NCBI GenBank assembly: GCA_000611775.1
Contig: KK106986.1
Location: 682,001 to 746,000 of the forward strand
Source: Umbilicaria muhlenbergii
Lineage: Eukaryota; Ascomycota; Lecanoromycetes; Umbilicariales; Umbilicariaceae
Reading direction: 5' to 3'
Length of the DNA stretch: 64,000 nucleotides
Of the stretch, positions 32,515 through 44,627 are shown piece by piece. The notes beneath the pieces were generated by a model. The model did not search any database. It saw nothing but the letters and a program-made list of their open reading frames with translations, and had not been told where the DNA came from. Positions within the stretch are counted from its first letter, which is position 1, and each line of letters starts with the position of its first letter. The translations under genes and the position numbers were made by a program.

Positions 32515-35343
32515 ATGCCGTCATTCTTGAACGGCTACATGAGCGAACCGGTGACGTTGATTGCCGGCGAGTCGTCGGTGTACGACCCGCCCCATCAAGC
32601 CTCCCTGGAAAGATCCTCGTACAATTCGTCAAGCACGACCGGAACGTTGATGCACAGCAGTGGCTCAGATGGTCACATCGGGAACAAGCACATCGATGGA
32701 GTACTATCAGGGGGATCATTCGTGCTGAATTCAAGCATGCATTCCCTTCCGAACGGAAGGTCGAGCGGAAGTACATACAGCCGAGAAAAGGGACATTCAA
32801 GGAATGGAAGCGCATACTCGATAGGGAGCGGGCTTGGAGGATCTGGCGATAGTGAAAGGTGGTCTCCTGCGCCGGTGAACGGGGTGTCAAAGCGTGGCGT
32901 CATGGAGCAGACGAGTTCCCCAGTGTCAGCAAACGGTGCCACAATACAAACGACAGGACCCAAAACACCAGAGCCGAACATTTCAGCGCATAGTGAGCGC
33001 ACCAGACATGGGAGATACCACTCTGCCTCTGCGCCACCAGGCCATTCCCATGGTCCAACGTCGTCGAGCAGTTCAGATGCAGCTCTAGCGATGCCTGCAG
33101 CGGCCGCAAGATTGCCGAGAGACGCAACAACCGTCGGACCCATAAATAGGTTTTCTTCACCCCCTAACTTTACTGCTCCAGGTGCGACCCCCAGCGCATC
33201 GTTGGCTACACCTTCACATCCCCGTCTGCAGCATCGTCATACGCTACAAGTTCCCAGAGTGTCGACTAGCCGTAACTCGCGGGAGTTCTCTCTTAATAAT
33301 GGAAACACGTCTGAAGATGGAATTTCCGGCAACGGTCGCTTTTCGCCAACGACAGCAGGCGGCAGGCGAGCATCTCTCACTCTGGGTCGGCGGACGACCC
33401 GGTCGAACCACTCTGACCTGCATGTGGATGATATCCAGGCAGATGGGGACGTAGCGCGATGGACAGAGACAATCCGCCAAAAGAGGGCTAGTAGAAGAAG
33501 GAGGAAAGAGGAAGAGGAGGAGGATGACCGAGTTGTGGTTGGCACCAAGGTTGATATGCACCACGTGAATTGGGTGACCGCTTACAACATGTTGACTGGT
33601 ATCCGATTTACTGTCTCGAGAACCAATGCCAAAATGGACCGTCCGTTGGAGGAAGCCGACTTTGACGCGCAGCACAAATTCTCATTCGACATGTAAGTGT
33701 TTCTAGTTTCGCTGGAACTATTGTGTACTGATCATTTGTTAGCACGGGCAATGAGCTTACTCCATCCGCCAAATACGATTTCAAGTTCAAAGATTATGCA
33801 CCTTTGGTGTTCCGCCATCTTCGGGCAAAATTCAAGCTGGATCCGGCCGACTACTTAATGTCCTTGACCAGCAAGTACATTCTCTCCGAACTTGGTTCTC
33901 CTGGCAAAAGCGGCAGCTTCTTCTACTTCTCGAGGGACTACAAATATATAATCAAGACCATCCACCAATCCGAACATAAACTACTGCGAAAAATCCTCCG
34001 CGAGTATTATGCGCATATCGAAAGCTATCCGAACACACTGATCTCCCAGTTTTATGGTCTCCATCGAGTGAAGATACCGTACGGTAGGAAGATTCACTTT
34101 GTGGTAATGAACAACCTCTTTCCGCCCCATCGTGACATCCATCAAACCTTTGATCTGAAAGGCTCAACCATAGGGAGAGACTACAAGGAGGAAGACTTGG
34201 AAAGAAATCCCAGGGCCACACTGAAGGATCTGAACTGGCTACGGAGAAATCTCCACCTTGAGCTGGGACACGAGAAGAAACACATGTTTATTCAGCAGAT
34301 GGAGCAAGATGTCGCTCTTCTACAAAGGTTAAAGATCATGGATTATTCCCTTTTGGTGGGCATTCACGATTTGAATAGAGGAAACGAGGAGAAACTGCGT
34401 GACAAGACGCTTCAGGTCTTCCAACCAGGTGCCGAGCGGGGTGACGAGCCACATCCTAACATGCTCACAAGAACTCCATCATTGATCGAGAATGCGCGGA
34501 ATGCCAGGGAGTTGCGGCAAGTCATTAAGCGCGAAAAGCCGGTCCCAATGGACCAGAGCACCAGCAAGATGCCTGATGAGATGCTAGAGGATCGCAAGGA
34601 CTTTGTTTTTTACAGCGATGATGGCGGATTTCGAGCCACTCACGAAGATGGTCGGCCAGGGGAGGAAATCTATTACTTGGGAATCATTGACTGTCTGACG
34701 CACGTACGTTTGATTCCCTCCCCTGTCAGAACGACATTGACTCTCACCGCAGTATGGCGTGGTGAAAAAAGCCGAGCATATATGGAAAGGCTTGTCAAAA
34801 GACAAAGCCTTAATCTCTCCCATCCCCCCCAAAGACTACGGCGATCGCTTCATCAAATTCATCACGCGAATTACCATGACCAGAGAAGAAGCCGAGCGGG
34901 AACTACAAAGAAATGACCAGCTGGACGGATCCGTTCACACGAGGACATCCAGTCATTACCTCTCGCGCGGCTCTGCGGAACGAACCATGGACAAGGCGGA
35001 AAAGCAGGCACGAAAATCGGAGCAAGCAGGCGCGTCCGAAGCCAATGTCCCCGACACATTTCTCTCGGCCGTACGCAGTCCCTCGGTCGAACGGGCGAAT
35101 GGTCTTGCGGGGGCGACACTTCCCGTCGTCGAAGAGGTCGGCGAATCTGGGAGTACGGGGGGTCGAAGCGGTCGCAGTAGGGATGAGGGTGTCAAGCCCA
35201 ATGAATTCGCCGAGGTCAATCACGATTACCCGTCTACGGTTTCGGATGATCAACGACACGATGCTATCAGATATTACAATCCGCCCTCAGGTATGCCTCC
35301 TCCGCCACGGTTGACCGATTCGCCACCGCCGATGGATCCCTAA
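32515..35343 (+). CDS. MSS4: phosphatidylinositol 4-phosphate 5-kinase (Mss4 type)
   Basis: Makes PI(4,5)P2 at the plasma membrane, controlling actin, endocytosis and polarity. Exons 32515-33692, 33743-34703, 34753-35343 (introns 50 and 49 nt) give 909 residues. The first 300 residues are Ser-rich disorder; a basic patch (RQKRASRRRRKEEEEEDD) precedes the kinase. Kinase domain: VNWVTAYNMLTGIRFTVSR, KFKDYAPLVFRHLRAKFKLD, SELGSPGKSGSFFYFSRDYK (glycine-rich loop), KYIIKTI with the ATP-site Lys, DLKGST at 530-535, MDYSLLVG at 592-599 and GIIDCLTH|YG across intron 2, then IPPKDYGDRFIKFI. The C-terminal 150 residues are again disordered. Splice sites are phase-exact. Identity is near certain. Confidence 0.95.
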
Positions 35344-36118
35344 TCTTCATCGTACTTTATCCTTCCGTCCCGTCACAATCTTATTTGCTATTGTTATGAT
35401 ACCCATATTTTTGGCCTTTGGGAGCTGCATAGAGCGTCGTCAGTCCGTTCACTTGTTTAGACCGCCTCCTTGTATTTCGAGTTCCTCAGCCGGTGCACAT
35501 GGAGGGAATCAGTCTTCAGGTCTTCTTGGGTCCGGCCACTGTAAGGGTCCGGGAGTGCTCCATGGACGGTCCTTTTTACTCACGGTTTGAGTAGATAGTC
35601 ATATTGTTATGATACCCCACCATTTTCTATAGAGCGAAGGGGTTTTAATTCGAACCCTCGCTTGTCATTCTCGCCGGTTTTATTATGCATACTGGTTCAA
35701 AAGTGAGACCGTGAAATATATGAATTATTGACGACTTTGGGAGTCATTATAGCATGTCTCGCCACCATACCCACAGCAACTGCCACGACAGTTCCTGCGG
35801 CACTATGCTCTCGGGCTGCACCTCCTTTGGCCCACAGTTTGTGAACAGCGAGGCCGAGGCCCGCCTCTTCCTCATTAACGAGGACCAATCCTCAGCACAT
35901 CAGGACCCCGATCCGAATAAGGGGCAGTTTTCAGGGTTGGCCATTTCAATAGGTAGAGCCGACTTCTTCGGAATTGTCTCTACCACCGCCACTCCCAGAA
36001 CTACGGCACCTCGCTTCGCTGTGGAGCTATCGAGAGGGTCCCCTTCGATCACCGGCATTTGTTAGGTCCCTGCGCCTTCCGCGTCCCATCCTAATCGTCG
36101 TTCGTTGCTAGCTGGGCG
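35344..36118. other. convergent spacer MSS4 / MFS transporter
   Basis: 775 bases between two stop codons; it contains the doubtful small ORF at 35754 and otherwise 3' UTR-like AT-rich sequence. Confidence 0.45.
35754..36065 (+). CDS. possible small Cys/His-rich protein
   Basis: 103-residue open frame starting MSRHHTHSNCHDSSCGTMLS, with a His/Cys-rich first 25 residues followed by an ordinary mixed sequence (FGPQFVNSEAEARLFLINED). It is a single exon between two convergent genes and has no recognised family. The composition of residues 25-60 looks more coding-like than random, which is the only support. It may equally be 3' UTR of MSS4. Confidence 0.25.
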   Translation: MSRHHTHSNCHDSSCGTMLSGCTSFGPQFVNSEAEARLFLINEDQSSAHQDPDPNKGQFSGLAISIGRADFFGIVSTTATPRTTAPRFAVELSRGSPSITGIC

Positions 36119-37923
36119 CTAGATAGTAAACATATATCTGGGATTCCGATCTCCCATCTCCGCAATCTCCTCTTCCGTCATCCCAGCAATCTTGTCATCT
36201 TCTCTCCCCTCCAGCCTCCTCTTATTCTCCCTATCCAAATACCACCACATAAACCCGTAAACACAACTCGCGAACCCCACCATGGCCAAAGTAACTGCAT
36301 GCCCCTTGACATACCTCGGCCGTTCCGAAGTCTTATACAACTGCAACAAAACCCCACCGTCAGCTTCAGTCTGAATAAAAATCGGTGCATTTCTTTTTTG
36401 TTTCCGCCGGAGGTCAAACATACAAACGGCGCCATGATCCCCGCCGTATTCGCCACCGTCAACTGCAACCCCGTCGCCGTAGTCCGCTTCCCATACCTCG
36501 GCTGATTACTCGGCAGCCACGCCAACGGCAGTCCCACCACCACGTACAGCCCCAACGCCACAACGAAGCACCCGAAATAATGCACCCCGGGCTTCGCGTC
36601 CGCCAACAAGATCCCATACCCGACCACGCTGATGGCCCCGAAGACGACGCAGTACACCCCGCGCAACTGCTGCGAATCCGACAGCCGCGCGATGACGAGG
36701 TAGGTGGCGGCGCCCAGCATGTAACAGGGGATCGTCAGCGCCTGGACCTGCGCGGCGGACCAGTGCCCGATGGAGGCGATGATGGTGGGGAGGAAGGTGC
36801 TGTAGCCGTAGAGCATGGTGTCGGCGCCGAACTGGGCGAAGCAGAAGACCCAGATTTTCCAGTCCTTTAAGCCGAGGATGACGTCTGCTTTGTGCATCTC
36901 TTGCGCGGAGCTTGTTTGCCCGAGTTGGCGGGAGAGGCGGAGGGTCATGAGGGCTTTTTCGGGGGGGGTGAGGTAGAAGGCGCTTTGCGGGTTGTCGGCT
37001 AGGAGGAACCAGGTTGCTATTCCGAGACAGAATGTGGGGAGGCCTTCGATTATCTGGGGGTGGGGGAGGGGTCAGCGGAGGGTGTGTGTGCAAGGGGGGG
37101 TGGGTTAAGGAGGTGGGGGAAAGGCCCGGAAAAGAAAGGGGGGGCAAGGGCGCGAGACCATTATCCAGCGCCAGGCTCGTAGGCCGGCGATGTTGTTCAT
37201 GAAGCCGATGGCATAGGCAAGGAGGCCTCCGCATGCTCCAGCGAGAGCCGCCGAGACGAATAGATACCCGATTCGTAATGCGAGTTCACGCTTCGTGTAG
37301 AAGAAGGTGAGGTATACCGCCATGCCGGGGAACAACCCCCCTTCGACCAGACCGAGCAGGATCCGGCATGCGATCAGTTCGCCGTAGTTTTGCGTTATGC
37401 CTGTTAGGGTTGCTATGATGCCCCACAGCGTCGTGATGATGCTAATCCATCTCGAGGGACGGAACTTCTTGAGCACGAGGTTGGACGGGAGCTCAGATGT
37501 CTGGGCGAGGGGGTCTGGTCAGCTGATGAAAGACAGAGGTGAGGAGGGAAGCTTGGGGGGCGGGCGCAGGTAATGTACAATATAGGTCACAAAGAGAAGA
37601 GAAACAGCAATCTGGTAGTCGTTCCCTTTGAGCCCGAGGTCCTCTTCCATGCCATACAACCGTGCATTCCCAATATTCACCCTGTGATATCGTACCCGTC
37701 AGTCAGTCGCCGACAGTAGCAGGCTTCAGCTACTGGAAAGTAGGGCATGGAGGTGATCAGACCTGTCCAAGAAGCTCAGAAGGTAGAGCAACATGACCAG
37801 CGGAATGATATAGAGATCCAACTTGCGCACCAGCCGCTTCTCGGCCGCATAGTCGATCTCCGCAATGCCAGAATCGGCCGGCGACGGCAATACGTCTGGA
37901 GGGCTCAGGATTGACTTTCCCAT
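36119..37923 (-). CDS. MFS transporter, Dal5/allantoate-permease (ACS) type
   Basis: Plasma-membrane symporter for an organic anion such as allantoate, nicotinate or a similar small acid; the substrate is not deducible. Exons 37923-37763, 37681-37579, 37500-37159, 37053-36424, 36340-36119 give 485 residues with about 12 membrane segments. Features: EIDYAAEKRLVRKLDLYIIP and LLYLLSFLDR|VNIGNARLYG (the classic ACS start), SELPSNLVLKKFRPSRWIS, ITQNYGELIACRILLGLVEG, the cytoplasmic loop HKADVILGLKDWKIW, and LPSNQPRYGKRTTATGLQL before TM10. The tail ends GDRNPRYMFTI. An in-frame ATG 57 bases further upstream is possible, but MGKSILSPPD fits better. The right-hand genomic neighbour is another transporter. 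Confidence 0.88.
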
Positions 37924-39144
37924 TGTCGACCGTGGCTGGTTGCAAGCTGTATCGGGTGGGTATGTGGGGTCGAACCACACCTCGAGGCTGGGTACTCCTA
38001 CATGTATAGCTCCAGTCGCGACTTGCTAGAGACTGCTTTATACGGCGAGGACATTGAGGATCTTATAGATACTCTAGCGATGAAAAAGCAATCGACCGCA
38101 GAATGAATGATGCATGATTACGTCTTGGGGCAAATATGCCTCGCCGTTTCTCCACGTCTCTTCAGAGGCACGACAGTTATGACACAGGCTGGGAGGGGTC
38201 CAATGGCATTTTGCGAATCCATGTCACACCGTGACCTCAAGGCAGAAAAGCTATTGCTCGTCTACTTGAGGTGCGGCAGGCCCATGGGAATCGACGGGTG
38301 TTGCGTGATGTGCGCGCTGGCGGAACTCCCTGCTCCCTTTCTCCAGCCCGAATATAACTCGGTCTATATGGAGTAATTGGTCCACTATGTACTACGTCCC
38401 AGGTGCACCATCAACTTCAGTGATTGGTTCTCAACTGGAGGAGCTGCACCATATCACAAGAGGAAATACAGAGTTGGAAAAGAAAGAAAGCCTGCAGATG
38501 CTATATGTTATTGGGCTCTGGTTGGATGCATGATCGTAAGTGAAAATCATATTCCACCTTTGATTTGCTACTGAACGTCTCGGTCTTATCTGCTCAAATG
38601 AGCCTGGAAGTACGCCTCGCGCCCCACGATAATTCTAACGGTCAGAAACTCTGCTATCAAGCAACTCAATTGGTGTCTAAAGTGTCACATAACAGTTCAG
38701 AAGGTTTATGGAGACACCCGGCCGATAAATATATAATGCTAGGCTCCAAGATGCCAGTACGGTACGAAGCCCACAATAAAGCCTACAACGAAGCCCACAG
38801 GAAAGCCCACAGGAAAGCCCAAGCTCCATAGACATGCGAACCTGGAGGGATGATCTGTATGTACAGTACTTTGTATGCCGCAATATCGTAACTGCGTAAC
38901 TTCATAACGTCATAGCAACTGCAACACCGCAAAGGTTCTCTAACATGATAGCAGAGGTTTATCTTGAACAGCAGATAGTCGCAGCAGAACCGTACACCAT
39001 ACCCTGTACTCTATATTCTAGATTCATTGCCGCCATCTAAATCACTGGAGGCGGTCATGTCAAGGAGATCTTTGGTGCGTGGTCCGGTATATGTACTGCA
39101 GACATTCTGTGAGCTGCGTCAGGCATTTGGAAAGGAGTTGAAGC
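37924..39144. other. spacer between MFS and APC transporter genes
   Basis: 1.2 kb with the MFS promoter at its left end, a 12-bp minisatellite at 38764 and AT-rich sequence. Open frames up to 89 codons show no family motif. Confidence 0.5.
38764..38823. repeat. 12-bp minisatellite, five units
   Basis: Units ACGAAGCCCACA, ATAAAGCCTACA, ACGAAGCCCACA, GGAAAGCCCACA and GGAAAGCCCAAG. Period 12 keeps any overlapping frame open, which explains the small ORF across it. Confidence 0.85.
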
Positions 39145-41161
39145 CTACTTCCTAGCCCCCATCCACCACCATGATAGTGAGAAGACGGCAATAAAAGCAG
39201 CTACAGCGACCGCATAATTCCTGCTCATGTCAGCACAAGCACAAGGCAGAGATCAGCGTTGGGACTGACATGTTTGCAAACGTCACCGGCTTCGTTGAAG
39301 GAAAAAACAGCACCACACTGATGAAGCAAACCCATATAATTGCGATGCAGTTGATCAGCTTGCCCCATCTGCCCAGCGTTTTCGGCCCTGGGATGAATTG
39401 CACTCGGTGTTCGTAAACGAGATGTGCGACGATGACGGCAATGTATGATAAATCTAGAGCGGGAGCAGTGATGTTGAAGATGCCAATGATGGTCTGGCCG
39501 GACCCAATCCCGATGCAATTTAGACAGACTGCAAAGGCTACGACCAGCCAGACCGCATTGACAGGGGTATGTGTTCGCTGATTCACTTTGCTCCAAAATC
39601 TATGTCAAATGTCAGCCGGAAATGCCTCTCATCCACGAGCATACTGCTCATACCCAGAGAAAGGTAAGGCGTCATCACGCGCAAAGGCATACGCCATTCT
39701 AGTGTCTGCCAACATGGCTGAACAGCCCGTGAAGAATTGTATCAAGATCACCCAGAACCACATAATCGTTGCGCCGCTTTGGCCGCCGGCGTTCAGAAAT
39801 ATCTGAGCAGCTGGTAAGCCAGTCGGTGAGGATACGATGCCGTCAAAGTCTTTCATGCAGAAGCAGAACGTAACGGTGAGCATCCAACCAATAACGCCAG
39901 AAACAAGCACGGCCAACACGATCGCCACAGGCCCTCGAACCGCAGCGTCGCGTGTCTCCTCGGACATACTTGGGAGGATGTTGTTAGTTCAATCGCTGGA
40001 CAGTAGGTATAGAGGCTTACTGTGTCGTACCGTCATAATCAGTCATTGTCCACGCCACGGGTAAGAAACTGCGGATATATGAGTACAATTCAAGAGCCTT
40101 TTCTATCCCAGGGAAAGGGATACCCTAAAAGAAAGGAAAACCCTTTGCTGCCCCAGCCAGAGCCATCTGTGACATGCGTGAAAACCCATCTAGCGCTCTG
40201 TTTTTCTGGTGTTAAAATGAGCAGCGCAATGCAAATACCGACAGAGGCAAGAACTTCAGGTCCTTGTTAACATTCTGCACTGGAATAACATGGCAATTCC
40301 CACTTACTATTGATTGGTGCAAACCAGAGAACGATTCTATGAAGGAACCTGGTGGTAAGAGAGCAGATGATGCCCATCACGCAGAGAAGAGCAATAGAAA
40401 GTAAGACAGTTTGAAGCGCGTTGCTATAGGACAAGTCAGTGCGGCGTCCGGACTGCGAAGTGGCCAGATCCCATACGGTGAGTATGAGTACACCCCATTG
40501 TCCAAGGTAGAGTTCATGCTGGCGCAGGCGAGTAGCATCTGGGCCACAGTATATGCCACACTGGATACACCTGCGGTTTGCCCAAGGAAGTTGCACCACC
40601 CAATAACCCATGCCCATTTAGCCACATGCTCCGGAGGAACAACGTGCTTCGTTACGAAGTACATGCCACCAGCAGTTGGGTATGCCGATACCAGCTCGGC
40701 AACTATTTTGGTCAGTGAGCGGCTGTGAGATAACTCTTAAGGTTCATTACTTGAAAGTGCTATGCATGTGGCCATAACTGAGCCAATGAGCCAGCACCAT
40801 ACAGCGGTTGCCGGACCGCCTGCAATGATCGCAATACCAAAAGTGGCAGGGACGGAACCTAAGACGCCTTCGATAGAGATAGCATATGAGACCGTAGACC
40901 ATTTCGTAAACTCCCGTCGAAGCTCCTACAAATTATCAGCTGGCCACCTTTTCGAGCAAGTAGCAGGCAATGGACCTGCTTGTACCCAATCCTAGCGAGC
41001 AATCGCTCATCATCATCTTCGATGATAGCCGCTTGTCTTGGTACTTCAGTCCCAGCGTCCGTAGAAGAGACTTCCCTAGGCGATTTGAGATCGGCGTATG
41101 TTGGGGGTTGGGAAGGTTCCTGGGAGCTTGAGGAAGCCGGCAATACGTCTGGGGTTTGCAT
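39145..41161 (-). CDS. APC-family amino-acid/choline permease (GABA-permease type)
   Basis: Proton-coupled permease of the Uga4/Hnm1 group. Nine exons: 41161-40976, 40925-40751, 40702-40477, 40423-40308, 40253-40124, 40068-40021, 39968-39654, 39599-39270, 39220-39145, giving 533 residues. Family landmarks: LARIGYKQELRREFTKWSTV, SYAISIEGVLGSVPATFG, AELVSAYPTAGGMYFVTKHV, WVIGWCNFLGQTAGVSSVAY, FAPINILASVGICIALLILT, WTMTDYDGTTHMSEETRDAA, RMAYAFARDDALPFSGFWSK and VNQRTHTPVNAVW. The tail NYAVAVAAFIAVFSLSWWWM is the last membrane helix. Two of eight introns end in AAG. Substrate (GABA, choline or a polyamine) cannot be fixed from sequence alone. Confidence 0.9.
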
Positions 41162-43632
41162 GATGAATGTGCACAAGTCTCTACATGCAAATGCCAGTTG
41201 CGCTGATGAAAAGAAAACAAGATAACAAAAGAATGGCGCTGAAGCTTATGAAGTCAATGAAGTGGTACAGACGACGAAATGTGCGGAGACGAATGGGATA
41301 TATACAGTTAGGAAACCACCAAAGTGGAGCACAGCACTCTCAAGAAATAATGACCATCGCCCACAAGATCATCAACTGCTGCTAGGTGTGGGTTGCAGTT
41401 AGCCCCTTCGGCAACGTGCTCCAAGGTTAGAAGCCAGCCTCATCGAGCTTCACCATCGAGGGTCAGAGATATTCATCGGTGCATTATCAGGATTGTTAGG
41501 GCCAATCTCGTGAGGGCCCCCTTTAACTAGCATTAAACTCTAGCTTGCCTGGATAGCTATGTGGCCAGCACGCACTGATAGCTGCCGATGATGCATTGGT
41601 GCCAATTAGTATCAGCATGCCAGGACTAGGATTAGCGTGTCGACATTGCCACATTGGCCTGGCGACTGCTACAAAGCATCAAATTGGAGGGCATCTCGCG
41701 AAACCGGACGAGTCAATGCCTAGCGCCAATGACAAGCTGCAGGATTCGAGTGGTAATTGGAATTCGCCAAGGTTTGAAGTACAGATGGGGTCTTTCAGCC
41801 ACGCGTAGTGGAAGAGGTATGGAAGAGAGGGAAGGGTGGACGGAAGGATTCTTAGTCCAAGTACCTGGTTAGCGGGTTGGGAATCGGCATTAACGAGGAC
41901 CTTCAGGCTTGGTAAGCCACTTTGTGACCTAGAGCGGTTTAGAAGAGACAGTCGACTTCATCCATTGGTGCTTCAGTGGCCGGAGGGATCCAAGATCAAG
42001 GCCCAGGCCTACTCCCGTGCCGAGCGGATAGCAAAACGTGCGAATCCCAACAAGAGGCAAGAAAACAAGCCGACACCAGGCTCAAACGTGCAACAACAGT
42101 GGTTCCGAGAAAAGGAAGTCAACACCTTTACTCATTACTGAGAGGCTGGCTGATGTTGGTCGTTCATGGGCAGATATGAAATCTGGTGGAGGAGGGCATC
42201 CAGTAAGAAACCTTTGGTCTGGTAGATCCGACATTTGTAATGAAAAGCATACAATCGATGATTGCTCTCTTGCTAAGACAAACACTTCGATGTTGGATCC
42301 TTTCTTGATGCAGTTCCAAAAAACAGACACTTACCAGACCGCCTGTTCTAGTGTACAGGAACATGCAGTGCCACGGATTGAAAATTTGGCGACTAAGCCT
42401 AACGTTCCATGAGGCATGGCCGCATGGCACCTGATCGAATCCATGTCCGAGCACGACAATAACCTGATGATCTGGTGGCTTTGCCGGCCGGGGTGTAGTT
42501 ATTCGCACAGTCGTCATTTTTATTTGCGAGCCAACCATACCTTAGCAAGCGGCGAGGCTCAAGCCCCATGTGCACCTTCAGGTCCACATAAGGTGTGGCC
42601 CTGCGGGGGAGAACCAAGCAACCCATTAGAGCTCAAGAATCAGGTTGTTCCCTTGCGTGGCCATGTCCGATTGATCTGTTGTGGAAGGAGAGAAGCGATT
42701 GCCGTAGAGGCCCCGCGTAGCCTTATGTGTACACAGATTTGCTCACTCATTTGGATCCTTGCCGACCATCTCCGTACTCGGAAATGAGTCCGCGATTTCG
42801 CTCTCAGGTTGGGCGATATCCCCAGCTCGTGTTTGCTACCTGGCTGTCAATCACGTAGGGCACTGACTGCCAATCGAATCTGGGGTAGGAGATGCGGCCA
42901 TGTCATGCTGACATGTGCACTCCTGTAGGGCAAGTTGTGGACAAACAAGGAGGGGCCCCGGTCCACGTTGCTGGAAATTGCTACTGGATTAGGCCGTGGA
43001 GAAGTCTGGCCGTGCCGGCACGTGGAAAGGAATAGAGGCGGTGAAGACGAAGGAATAGAAGTGGGTGTATGACACACTCCGCAATGCGGTCCGAGAAAGT
43101 GACATGTCATGTCTAGAAGATAGATAGAGTGTTTAAAGTTTCACTCTGGGGAACTAGAGTAGATCTGTGGGCACATGGTGTTGTTGTGGTTGGGTTTGAG
43201 GGGGCCGAGAAGGGTACGTTGCACAGCAGGACATGGCCATACCATCGGGATTGCATGCACAAGACTCGATATAGCCTCCCCGTCGCCTGATCTGCCTTTG
43301 CCTTACCACTGGATATCCCAGGTCTGAGAGCCGTAGCATGCCCAATATCCTGATCGGAAAATAAACATCGATTACATGGGCTGATACATAGATCATGTGT
43401 AGGGTTGAAATGTGTTGACCCTTTGAGGGCGACGCTTCTTGCAAATTCCCCAATAGGCCGTTCTCGAGCCTGCTCCTCGCGAACCCGACAGGCAAAGTTG
43501 CTCGCCAACGGCAATGGAACAGGTGCTGCGCGTGGTGACAATTGAGGCAGGAGACCGCAAATCAGTTCGTGCATAATCCTAAATACCGCACCAGGCCGAG
43601 AAACTTTCACTCCTTCATCCCTCGTAAACCCA
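41162..43632. other. gene-poor region
   Basis: 2.5 kb between the APC promoter and the NmrA stop codon. Many overlapping 60-120 codon frames on both strands (longest 43652-43113 minus) and none with a recognisable domain or a spliceable partner. No copy of the MITE family was seen here. Confidence 0.45.
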
Positions 43633-44627
43633 TCACGTTCCCACAAACCCATTTTCCGGCCTTGCCAGCCAATCTCGAAACGTCTCGAGCTTTGGATGCG
43701 TCTTCTTCAACAACCCAATATCCGCGTCATACCCGACGTCGTTGATCCATCGGAACATGATTCCCAAATCCGCAATCATATACATTGCCACGCTCCCAAG
43801 GATTCCCCACGTGGTCGGTAACGGTTTTCCCACCACTTCCTTGAACGCCCGATCCGCCTCTTCCAGCGTCAACTCATCACCTGCCAGACTAATCTTTTTC
43901 CCTTTGTACTCGTCGGGCTTCAAAAAAGCCTGCGCAGCAAACCAGCCAATATCCTTGGTGCTGATGAGTTGCAGCTTCCGGCTAGGCGCCAGCGATTTAC
44001 CCCACATGGCGGGGAACATCTTCCCCATGAAATCCGCTGATATGGAGAGTAAGTAGGGGCTAGAGAGGGAGGGAAATTGAAAAAAGGGTGGAGGTACGTA
44101 CGAGTCATGTTCTCCATGAATGCTGTAGGGCGTAGGATTGTATATTGCATCTTCCCGCCTGAGCACTTCGACTCGAGATGCTTCTCGATTTTGTGTTTGC
44201 TGATGAAGTGCGGCACATTCGTTGCATCGTTATCAGAGTTTTTCCCTTTCCTGTCAACGGACGTATAAACGAAGTGTTGCACGCCAGCAGCTAAAGAAGC
44301 ATCGACGAGAGCTTTGCCCTGCTTTTCCTCAGATTCGGGAGTCGCGCCTCCGCCGAAGGGGGACTGCACGGAGAAAACGCCCCAAACGCTGTTGACACCG
44401 GCATCCTTGATGGCAGACTCAAAAATAGCCGGGCAGTCATTGAGATCGCCCGCGACGCATTTAACTTCTGGATATTTCTTGCAGAGCGACTGGGCGGATG
44501 CGGAGGTGGGAGATCGAGTCAGGGCGAGAATGGTGAATTGATTAGACTCAGGTAGGTCGTGGAGAGCTGAGATAACAGCTCCGCCTTGTTTGCCGGTTGC
44601 ACCAGTTATGAGAAGAGCTTTGGACAT
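43633..44627 (-). CDS. NmrA-like family protein (atypical SDR)
   Basis: Exons 44627-44102 and 44036-43633 (intron 65 nt) give 309 residues. N-terminal Rossmann motif LLITGATGKQGGAV (G-x2-G-x2-G) typical of NmrA/HSCARG-like atypical SDRs, then LALTRSPTSASAQSL, CVAGDLNDCPAIF, VWGVFSVQ, HFVYTSVDRKG, HKIEKHL and TILRPTAFMENMT|PDFMGKMF across the intron. The second half has KLQLISTKDIGWFAAQAFLK and the family's KISLAGDELTLEEA. Such proteins sense NAD(P) redox state or act as NAD(P)H-dependent oxidoreductases; NmrA itself represses the nitrogen regulator AreA, but this copy is only family-level related. The Tyr-x3-Lys pair is not conserved, as usual. Confidence 0.9.

Noticed and set aside
36385-37234. 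Long ORFs in other frames across the MFS gene
   Set aside because: Shadow frames of the real coding exons; the minus-strand one is Pro/Arg/His low complexity.
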